Origin: Telmatactis stephensoni
Taxonomy: Eukaryota; Cnidaria; Anthozoa; Actiniaria; Isophelliidae
Direction: 5' to 3'
Assembly (NCBI GenBank): GCA_029948255.1
Contig: JALIZF010001494.1
Location: 297,704 to 361,703 of the forward strand
DNA length: 64,000 nt
Of the stretch, positions 55,982 through 64,000 are shown one piece after another; position 1 is the first letter of the stretch, and each line of letters starts with the position of its first letter. Below the pieces are notes generated by a model. The model made no database searches. It saw only the letters and a program-made list of their open reading frames with translations, and was not told where the DNA came from. A program made the position numbers and the translations under genes.

Positions 55982-58900
55982 CTTGAACAATATTAAAAGA
56001 ATGTTAGCTAAAACTCTAATGGTTCGATTGTAATGGACGTCTGTTCTCATCTGCAGAAGAAACTCATTTCGTATGACTATAAAAATGTCCGTGCCTTATC
56101 GTGTTGCACAGTGGTATGTATTTTCATTGGTCATCGCTGATGTCGAATCAAAACAAGGAGCAAGGGTGGCCGAGTGGTTAGACCGCTCGCCTCTCACCGC
56201 TGTGGTTGGTCCCTGGTTCGATTCCAGGACAGGGCACTTCATGTGAGTTGAATTTGTTAGTTCGTTCTCTCCTTTGCTTCGAGGGTTTTTCTCCGGATCC
56301 TCCGGTTTTCCTCCCTCCATCAAAACGAACTGCATGGTGAGTTGAGAGTTGGGTGTTTAGAATATTTAATGTAGTAAGAAATGTGTGTGAGAGTATTAGG
56401 ATTTCTACATTGTAAAGCGCACTGAGACAATGTGAAATGCGTTATATAATGGCATATAAAAAACGCTGAGACACGGAGCGGTACAAGACGACAAAGGCAT
56501 GAGCTTTTTCAAAGTCTTACGACTTATTTGCCCTATAAAGTTCCTCTACACATGACGTCACAACCTACTGAATCTCATTACGCCGCCTCTTTTTTCCGCC
56601 ATCTTGGAGGACAAATAAACGTGGATTCGCATGTTGACACGCAAAAAGTATGGTCTAAATAGGAATTTTTTGACTCTGCAAGAGTTCAAGCCTATCAAAT
56701 AAGGCAAAATATCAAAATGGCGTTAAACAACACTAAAGTTGTACCCCAAGTTCTCTCCGTTTTTGGGCCTTTTAGACAAAAGAGTAACGCCGTTTTAGTG
56801 CTGACGGAAGTACAAACGCATCGGAAATAACGCGTTTTCAAAGAAAACACTTTAGCTAGTGTGGACGGGCCTTAGGTTAGTGCAGTCAGGATATATCAAA
56901 AGTTACACTATCCCAGTATACCTGAAGTTCTTCTTCTCTTTGGTGTTCCGCTGAAGCAGTGACTGACTCTGGCTCGGCATCCATGACCATATCTACGATA
57001 ACAACAGGGAAAGCACTTGAAATGAACAGTCGGAAAATCCAACTCATAGAGTTTTTTTTTTCGCCCCTATAATCAAAACATCCTCCACCCCCTTGAAATG
57101 TTTCATCTGTTCAAAGGGGGTTCGTCAGAGGTTCATCTGTTTTATACCAGCTCTACTTGAAATAAACAGTCAGTAAATCGCACTCATAGAGTTTCCATCC
57201 CTCCGATCAAAACATCCCCCATGCCACCCCTTCATAGTTTTCTTCTGTTCTCAGGCGGCCGTTCATCTATTTATTACTGATGATGCATGTCATGTGTGTA
57301 TGACTAATGTCATAAGAAAAGGTAGCCAACTAAGCTTCCATCGATATTCTTGTTTTGCAACCATCCCCAGGAGACTGAATTGTAAAAGGTCCACCAGTCA
57401 CGGTGGTGGTTTTCTTTGTCAAGACCACCGGCATGGCTGCCGTGTCTTTTGTTCAATTCACTCTCCTGGGAATGGTTGCAAACCGAGAATACCTTATTTT
57501 TTGCGTTTCTTTGTTGGCAATACTTTAATTACGAAGACACGAAAGAATGTTCACGACCTCTAGAAAAATAAATCTTATTTCCCAAGAAGTGTTCGCTTCT
57601 AATAATGGGAAAATATTGAGGTAAATCAAGCAAATAAGATACACTGCGAATATGAGGATCTTCTAACAGATGCTGCCTTTTGGTTTAGGACATTCTTTAG
57701 AGACAACCTTTGCATTAATCCTTTCGGTTCCACAATATTCGTTTAATACTGCACTAACCATTCGGTAGTTTGTTGTTTCCTTTTTGTTTTTCGACAACAA
57801 TGTACGCATCGTGACCATCCTCCTTCAAGACACCTTGATTTACCCAGAATGCCAAGCGTTTGCGTAAAGTGGCAGGCGTTACTTGCATCGCACTGCTGAG
57901 TTCATCCACGTGCCAGCGATCTGGTAACGAATGCAGAAAAGAATGCTTTGAATAAAAATTCGACTTTTGGATTTGAAATGAACATTTTTAATGCGTTGAT
58001 AATGGTGAAGATGTTGATTAATTGTTGACTAATGGTCGTGCGTCGAGTCGTCGTGGGTCCCAAGTCGTGCGTGATAGGCAAAGTAAAATAAAAGAGTTTG
58101 ACTAATGGTCGTGCGTCGTGCGTCGTGGGTCCCAAGTCGTGGGTCGTGGGTAAGGTCGTGGGTACCCAAAATGTTCCAAAAAATGATATAGAAGTAATAT
58201 GATCACTCAGCAGGTAAATTAGTTAAAACCCCGAAATAAACCATCAAATAATTAATTTATTTGCCGGAGTACCCTGATTCAACGATGAAGTATGTTTTTT
58301 ATACATACTTTTGTAGGAATATCAGTTGTACCACTAGGTGACATATGAGGTTGGTTTACATTTCTTCTGTGAAAACATAGACCATTTGTCAACAAACCGA
58401 TGTTCCGTAGCACTGACCTTTCAGTACTGTCACTGAATGTAACGCAATCAAGGCTCACAGAAGGTTGATTTACACCCCGGGGGGGGGGGGACTCCTATAT
58501 ATAAGAGGACGGGGATGCTCGTCGGAAATTTTGAAAATGACCCCTAAAAGGTACCTGAGTGGGAGTGGCAACAATTGATTTCTACCCCTAAAAGGTACCA
58601 ATTCAAAACAATAATATAGAATTAAAGTAATGAAACACTTTGTTATCGATGTGCTTTGAAGATTCAATTCAGATCATCGAAATCGTCCCTTTCATGCTTA
58701 TTTTAGGTAGTTTATTTACCCCAAAACAGTCCCTAAAAGTCCACTTAAGTCTGAGACACCCTAAAAGGTACCAGATTGCAGATTTTGACCCCTAAAAGGT
58801 ACGACGAGCATCCCCGTCCATTTACAATCGGAGTCCCCCCCCCGGGATTTACACGTCAGCATTTGTTGCGCTTTGTTCGGAAACCAGCTATAAAGTTTCT

Positions 58901-59815
58901 TGTATGTCGGGCCGATTTTTGACGAAATCAAATGAATTGGAGCGCGAAAACAATGGATTTCAAATCGGGCCGACAAATTAGTAGCGTCAGTAAAATGGTC
59001 TTAACAGGGAATCCACGAGACTTACGACGTCTACACAAAAGCTATTTCACTCGAAGATAAACTTCATATCTTCGCGCCAGCCTGTAATACCCTCTATATA
59101 TTTCTGTCTTTTTCGGCAAAATTTAACGGTATTCAACATGTGTTACGGACTGGACAGGTTGTCTAGAATATGGGTGTACTGAGTTACGACTACCGTTGTT
59201 GTAATGGCATTTTAAACAGATTACGTGATCGTTTTATTTGCATTACAGACATCAAGCCCGGCTCCCTGTGGAACTACCGAAAGGGCGGCGTAAAGGGAAG
59301 CATGCAAGTTGACATGACAGTTTTATCACTGCTGTAAAAGAGCAGATACCAACGTGACATCTGATCAGACCTTGCGTTATTTTTCTGATTGTGAAACTGC
59401 TTGCAGCCCTACATATTCTAAGGCGGTTATCACTGGCGAACTCCGGTGTCTGCGGCATCGGGAACGGGACATGTACGTACAACTGATATTACTATAACTA
59501 ACTTATTTACCCGCTGAGTGATCATATTTCTTCTATATCATTTTTGGAACATTTTGGGTACCCACGACCTTACCCACGACCTTACCCACGACGCACGACT
59601 TGGGACCCACGACGCACGACGCACGACCGTTAGTCAAACTCAAAATAAAAGTAAAACAAATAAAAATTAATTAATTTTTAAATAATTAATTGATTGATTA
59701 AATAATTAATTTTATTAATTTATTCAACCCACCCCAAGAAACTCTTGGGTATGAACAAATAATAGAAAGAAGAAAACAACAGCAAGAAAAGAACAAAACA
59801 AAACAAAACAAAAAT

Positions 59816-59858
<43 letters not shown>

Positions 59859-62800
59859 TATTTAAAATTGCCACCTAGGAAAAGCATATAGCCTTTATGT
59901 TGAGGACTGGGAGAGAGGAGAGGGAGGGAATAAGGGGGCAGAAATGCTCGTCAGGTTAGAATATGCCAAATTCAACATGTATACATAGACTCAGTACAGC
60001 ATTAGGCATTAACACAGTGCAACATATGAAAACCATAGAGTATACGGGTCCTTCAGAAAGTAGGACTACAATAAAGAGAAACTCGGGAGGTTCAAAGGAC
60101 CAAAAGACGGCAAGGGCCAAAGTCACATGCAAAAACGTAATGGACTGCAGCACACGAGGAAATAAACGAGCAATACATTATGTTCTTGAGCTAATGTTGA
60201 TGTAGATTTATATAATATTTAAGGACGGTGGCTTATGTTGTCAGGGCGCACTGTTCTGCGCATGTCAACCGATGTGTGCGCGTAGGCTTGAGGCCGAGCA
60301 GCGACAACGTTTTCTGAAATGACTATATCACAGTGCAGAGACATGCGCGCTGGTTTTATATTGCTTAAATTCAAATGGTTGTTGATAGGATACCTTTTTC
60401 TTGGAAATGCCATATAGCTGTAGCATGAATAGGTGACACTGTAAGGTTTAATGTTCGATCTTCTAATTCAATCTCTACATCAACCAAACCAAGGTGGCTC
60501 TTCCAGTTCAGAGTACGCATACCCTTTAGTGCCTCATAACCAGACCGATATTCATCCATTGACCTATCATAACATAGCACTTACTTTAAATAAATAACCT
60601 TACTTTACAAAAAAAGGATTTGAAAAACGTTTGTCATTGATTTTGATGATCGTTTTAATTCTAGACATTTTGGTAGTAGTACTACGCCTAGAAGTATAGC
60701 GATCATCAAATTTAGTGACAACCATTTTTCAAATAATGTTTACAATGCCTAATTACAAAATTTTCAACAAAAAATAGCCCGAGTATCATGTACTCTTTAG
60801 GAGGGGGAGGGGAAAAGAAAAAAAGAGAGCTTTCCTTTCCCTTTTCGCCATTTTCCCCTTTCCCTCCCTTTAGAAAGACTGATGATCAGGCTAAACTACT
60901 CAGGCTAAGCAAAAAAGGAAATTATGAACTGGGGACTCACTCTTTTACTTCCTCTGGAATTTTAAGTTTTTCTTCTCTAAACGATGGCCAGAAGACCGCT
61001 GACAAGATCATGGCATTCATATCGATATCACTGACCTATGAAAACCAATGCAAATAGAACATGTCTGTAAAACAGTGCAGTGTTCTACTGTTCTTAAAGC
61101 AAGGAGCTTCACGTCACAGTGAACGGTAGAGAGAAACACATGACCTGCTTTCGTTTGCGTCTTGTATTCCCATTCAAACCCGAAGTTGAGCCATTTCCCG
61201 TTTGCCGACAAAAACAGAAACGGAAAGAGCGAACTGTTCAGACCATGAGCTCACTACTCAGTGCTGGATTTTTTAGAAAAGAAAATAACCAGAGCATTAA
61301 TGAGTCTGCGTTTATTTACTCTTCTACTTCTCTCGCTCGTGAAAACCACGCCGTATCTTTGCATTTCTCAGTCAAACGCCCAACGCCACATGGGCGGGTC
61401 CAGGTTTATCTTCAGGAGGGGGTGCACTATTATATAAATTGGAAACTGCCGAGAGGATATATTGGAAAAAATATTTAGGAAAAAAGGATTCAAAGCGATC
61501 TCAGGAGGGGGTGCGCACCCCCTGTACTTCCCCCCCCCCAAAAAAAATCCACCTCTGCGCCAGATGAAAAACTCAGATCACCTGATCCTGTGTTGTCTGC
61601 CAATCCTCATTTCTAATACAGAGATGTATATCGTTTCACAATTATATCAAGAACTGCTTACCTGTTCGCCGGATCTTTCCTTGTGAGTGTGAATGTGACT
61701 GTTAATTCGTCTCGAGTCTGCAACATCTTTTAACATGATTTCACAGAAATGTAGATGTGACTCTCCGAATCGCAGTTTTAGAAGTTCAAGATATCTTAGC
61801 TGAAGAGTGAAGGTAGTAAAGAATACCACATTATTTACTTGAGAATTTACAGTGCAATTGATATAATGTTCTCTCTCGTAGAATGAGGCCTGGATTCTCA
61901 TATTAAGGCTTATTCTTAGGCTTATCACGCATTGGATGGCTATTATGCTATATAATAATTGGTATATTACGCGCGCTATAATTGGTCGAGAACCGCGTGA
62001 TTACAGAATACATGCACAGATGACGTCACAGAAACTTATGCGCGCTCTGATTTGTTGGAATGCTGACAAATATTACATAAAACAAATAGATTCTATTTCT
62101 CCTTGCGTTTGTACTCTAACAGATGCAAAGAAGACGTCAAAACATGATGAGAACAACAGTCACGCCACTCGACTTCGACTGATGGCCTGCTTTTTTCCCG
62201 ACACGTTTTGACGTCATCTGTGCATCTATTATAGTACAGATGAACGGAATATAATTGTTAAAGAGTTCATGCGTTGAGTTATATTCACCTCTTTATCAGT
62301 GTCATAGTTAAAAGTAGACAATATGCGATCAGCAAGAAGGGTACGGTATTCTGACACAAACAGGTCCTTACTGCCATAAATATTCACCAACATACTGAGA
62401 GAAAAATAAATTTAACAGTAAAAAAGTGAAAACTCTAACAAATACAATTACAAGTAGTATCGTATATATCTAGGCTGCCTTAAATGGATTTCTCCAAGTT
62501 GACGCGGTCGCTTACGGGAGTGATCGCCTGCACAAAGGCTTTTAATGAGTTTGAGTAGCACCTCAAACGGGGTTTTAAAGTGGTGGTTGCATTTATACCT
62601 GGTCGCCGCATACAAGAGCGGTTGATCAGGGTTTCCACTTTTCTGGTAAAACAAAATTCCCTGACTTTTCACTGACCAAATCCCATTTTTCACTGAAAAC
62701 AAATTTAGGACAATTTCTATTCTACCGATATCAGTCTGCGGAATTAAGCGGTTGAGGTTTGTGGAATTCCACATCCAAGCTGCTAAAAGGGCTGTTTGAC

Positions 62801-64000
62801 CTTTTCAACACGAAATTCTCTTACATTTTGACAATTTCCCTGACCAAATTAAAAATTAAATTCCCTGACAATTCCCTGACCTTGAAAAATTTTAGAAATT
62901 GCCTGACATTTCAAGGTCAGTGGGAACCCTGTTGATACATACGAGAGTGACCACAAGGAAAATTCAAGTGTTCATAAAAGCCGTGTATGTAAAGAGAGAG
63001 TTTAAAACATCTCAAACTAAATACCTTATGATGTCTGGAGTTTTACCACCACGTGACGAGCGTTCTGAAACGAGACCAATCAAGTATTTCAATACAAACA
63101 TCACAAACCTTTCAAGGGTACAATGTATAATAATGAATGGTATTGTTAACTGAAGGTAATAATCCCCCCCCCCCCCCCCCCCCACCCCGCTAAAAGAACT
63201 TTAAAAATCTAGTTCTTCCCTTTTGAATACCAAAAAGATATTTTAACTGGTGATCAATAGACCCTTGAAGATTTATTTCACGAAGTTTCTGCTAAATAGA
63301 ATTTCACCGTTTTTTTGATCGGAGTAGCACTTTAAACTCAACACAATGTTTGATGGGGGGTACCTGCAGGTGCATCTACTGGGTCTGGCATCCATTCCTC
63401 TGCTTCTTCCTCACTCTCACTTGCTCCGGGTTCATCAATCGGGTGTGGTTCACCATGCATTAATTCCTGTGGCAATAATCAAAACTGCTAATCATTATCA
63501 TCATAATATCATTAGAACCATCATCATCAGAGTTTACACTACTGCCAGTGTCAGCAAGACATTACCCTCACAAATGTAACTCCTCACTACTACCCTAAGG
63601 GTCAGGCACTGGGCAAATTGACTGGTTGTGAACACAGTCGAAACACAACTTTGCTGGGTTTCACCTGACTAGCTGTCTCAAGAAACTCAAACCAACTTCT
63701 GGTTAATATATGCAAATTTCTGGTATTGCCTATGTATATGTATATGTAGCCAAATGTTCCAGCTTAAAATCGTAATGAACCTCCTGACCAAAGTACATGG
63801 AGTAGCATAAAACCACTAAAGATGAATGTCAGTATATACAATATATGGTACTGCAATCACCAAATCACTGCCAATAACATCAATATTGACATCATAATCA
63901 CCACACCACTTCTATTTGCATTAGAAGTAAAATATCAATTACTTCATTAGTTGATACAGTACTACCTCTGCAAGTTCTGTACTACTGTCATCTGTTAGAC
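55769..64000 (-). CDS. ANAPC2: ANAPC2, anaphase-promoting complex subunit 2 (C-terminal 376 residues, ten exons)
   Basis: Exons in transcript order: 63966-64000 (partial), 63364-63466, 63025-63064, 62289-62394, 61662-61799, 60941-61035, 60394-60563, 57759-57920, 56922-56992 and 55769-55981. All junctions have AG/GT and the phases join without a gap, giving 376 codons and a TAG. Recognisable stretches include PDPVD, LVNIYGSKDLF, LELLKLRFGES, MLKDVADSRRIN, MRTLNWKSHLGLV and the final WTYIVGMLTNLESL winged-helix segment. This is the cullin-homology and C-terminal WHB part. By family knowledge it anchors the RING subunit APC11 and positions E2 enzymes so the APC/C ubiquitinates cyclins and securin in mitosis. 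The 5' exons lie off the right edge. Introns carry a SINE and several DNA elements. Identification is very secure. Confidence 0.97.
56157..56465 (+). mobile_element. tRNA-derived SINE in an ANAPC2 intron
   Basis: Pol III A box TGGCCGAGTGG at 56167-56177 and B box GGTTCGATTCC at 56215-56225 lie in a Leu/Ser-type tRNA head. A body follows, and a 3' part with TTGTAAAGCGCACTGAGACA and GCGTTATATAA typical of LINE-shared tails. Inserted opposite to the gene. The antisense frame here (56096-56335) is a known kind of SINE artefact. Confidence 0.9.
56922..56992 (-). CDS. ANAPC2: ANAPC2 exon, acidic linker to WHB
   Basis: Begins DMVMDAEPES and ends REEELQ; phase 1 to 0, acceptor TATCGTAG, donor GTATAC. 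Confidence 0.92.
57016..57280. repeat. diverged tandem pair of ~140 bp in an ANAPC2 intron
   Basis: GAACAGTCGGxAAATCxxACTCATAGAGTTT, ATCAAAACATCC and TTCATCTxTT recur in order in two units. Confidence 0.65.
57343..57492. mobile_element. 150-bp MITE in an ANAPC2 intron
   Basis: TATTCTTGTTTTGCAACCAT and CCCAGGAGA on the left pair with TCTCCTGGG and AATGGTTGCAAACCGAGAAT on the right; the centre has GGTGGTxxTC pairs. Confidence 0.8.
57759..57920 (-). CDS. ANAPC2: ANAPC2 exon, winged-helix segment
   Basis: RWHVDELSSAMQVTPATLRK, RLAFWVNQGVLKEDG. Phase 1-1, after a ~2.5-kb intron that contains the 58094-59641 element. Donor GTTAGT. Confidence 0.95.
58094..59641. mobile_element. 1548-bp non-autonomous TIR transposon with 9-bp target duplication (MULE-like)
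   Basis: Tips GAGTTTGACTAATGGTCGTG and the inverse (CACGACCGTTAGTCAAACTC) head ~125-bp inverted arms that include TCGTGGGTCCCAAGTCGTG, GGGTACCCAAAATGTTCC and GATCACTCAGC. AAAATAAAA is present directly on both flanks (58085-58093, 59642-59650). No transposase frame. A 9-bp duplication fits Mutator-like elements. A partial extra tip lies just outside at 58016-58076. Confidence 0.88.
58476..58846. mobile_element. 371-bp MITE with 8-bp target duplication (hAT-like), nested in the MULE-like element
   Basis: Tips CCCGGGGGGGGG and the inverse, then GGACGGGGATGCTCGTCG in both arms and multiple CCCCTAAAAGGTACC motifs. ATTTACAC flanks it directly at 58468-58475 and 58847-58854. Eight-base duplications are typical of hAT elements. 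Confidence 0.9.
59819..59857. repeat. (GA)n microsatellite
   Basis: About 18 GA units in an ANAPC2 intron. Confidence 0.95.
60228..60372. mobile_element. eroded composite of two repeat families
   Basis: GCGCGTAGGCTTGAGxxC...GACAACGTTTTCTGAAAT resembles the right arm of the CACCTATTTC MITE. It is followed by ATATCACAGTGCAGAGACAT and TTTTATATTGCTTAAAT, the uninterrupted form of the repeat found at 18160-18200 and 18492. Confidence 0.55.
60394..60563 (-). CDS. ANAPC2: ANAPC2 exon, cullin-homology region
   Basis: 56 codons containing ALKGMRTLNWKSHLGLVDVE and a LTVSPIHATAIWHFQEK end. Phase 2 to 1, donor GTATCC. Confidence 0.96.
60941..61035 (-). CDS. ANAPC2: ANAPC2 exon, cullin-homology region
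   Basis: VSDIDMNAMILSAVFWPSFR then EEKLKIPEEVK. The AG at 61036 (TTTTCATAG) keeps phase; a nearby CAG five bases further would give an immediate stop. Donor GTGAGT, phase 2. Confidence 0.94.
61662..61799 (-). CDS. ANAPC2: ANAPC2 exon, cullin-homology core
   Basis: 46 codons, phase 0-0: LRYLELLKLRFGESHLHFCE, IMLKDVADSRRINSHI. Donor GTAAGC. Confidence 0.96.
62289..62394 (-). CDS. ANAPC2: ANAPC2 exon, start of cullin-homology core
   Basis: MLVNIYGSKDLFVSEYRTLL then ADRILSTFNYDTDKE; acceptor TTTTTCTCTCAG, donor GTGAAT. Enters completing a Ser codon, leaves in phase 0. Confidence 0.96.
63025..63064 (-). CDS. ANAPC2: ANAPC2 40-nt micro-exon
   Basis: Encodes the basic ERSSRGGKTPDII segment. Phase 1 to 2, between TCTCGTTTCAG and GTATTT. 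Too short to appear as a frame of its own but required for continuity. Confidence 0.92.
63164..63183. repeat. poly(C) tract
   Basis: Nearly 20 C in an ANAPC2 intron, with one A. Confidence 0.95.
63364..63466 (-). CDS. ANAPC2: ANAPC2 exon, acidic linker
   Basis: Phase 0 to 1. An acidic Glu/Ser stretch then EEWMPDPVDAPA, matching the conserved PDPVD segment just before the cullin core. Acceptor TTGCCACAG, donor GTACCC. Confidence 0.9.
63966..64000 (-). CDS. ANAPC2: ANAPC2 exon (partial at window edge)
   Basis: Reads LTDDSSTELAE and stops in phase 0 before GTAGTA; the 5' part is outside the window. Confidence 0.8.

Noticed and set aside
56157..56230. Possible functional tRNA-Leu/Ser gene
   Set aside because: A and B boxes are clear, but the acceptor stem does not close and a SINE body and tail follow directly.
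56096..56335. 79-codon minus-strand frame reading ...LESNQGPTTA...
   Set aside because: It is the antisense of the SINE and a well-known source of spurious predicted proteins.
60228..60330. Fourth full copy of the CACCTATTTC MITE
   Set aside because: Only the right-arm blocks are recognisable and the tip is degraded, so it is listed as an eroded composite, not a copy.

Overview
This window is animal nuclear DNA, AT-rich and full of introns. It most resembles an anthozoan cnidarian such as a stony coral; that is inferred from the mix of EGF and C-type lectin genes, a Ty3/gypsy polyprotein and very dense palindromic (MITE-type) repeats, and no single marker proves it. There is no operon, CRISPR array or other prokaryotic feature. 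Only about 8 kb is convincingly coding.

Layout. 1-4741: 3' part of a Ty3/gypsy LTR retrotransposon with an unbroken protease-end/RT/RNase H/integrase frame and a possible 3' LTR. 6164-9661 (+): EGF-domain exons, ending in five 114-nt calcium-binding-EGF exons separated by nearly identical 67-69-nt introns, a recent tandem exon duplication. 10-31 kb: no recognisable genes, but microsatellites and many inverted-repeat elements, several with readable target-site duplications. 31786-34759 (+): a membrane-anchored C-type lectin gene in three exons, with a 1-nt frameshift in the lectin exon. It could be the 3' end of the EGF gene because all junctions are phase 1. 38764-39807 (-): an intronless class A GPCR with an NRF motif in place of DRY and no conserved extracellular disulfide. 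43.9-49.9 kb: a foldback element whose arms are built of 19-20-bp satellite repeats, within a 3.2-kb tandem duplication. 55.6-64 kb (-): the last ten exons of ANAPC2, the cullin-like scaffold of the anaphase-promoting complex, which continues past the right edge. Its introns hold a tRNA-derived SINE, a 1.55-kb TIR element with a 9-bp target duplication, and a smaller MITE nested inside that element.

The genes do not form a pathway. EGF and lectin exons suggest a cell-surface or secreted recognition protein, the GPCR is a signalling receptor, and ANAPC2 is a cell-cycle housekeeping gene. The main interest is the mobile-element archaeology: nested insertions with dated order, foldback structures, and a recent duplication marked by a presence/absence insertion.
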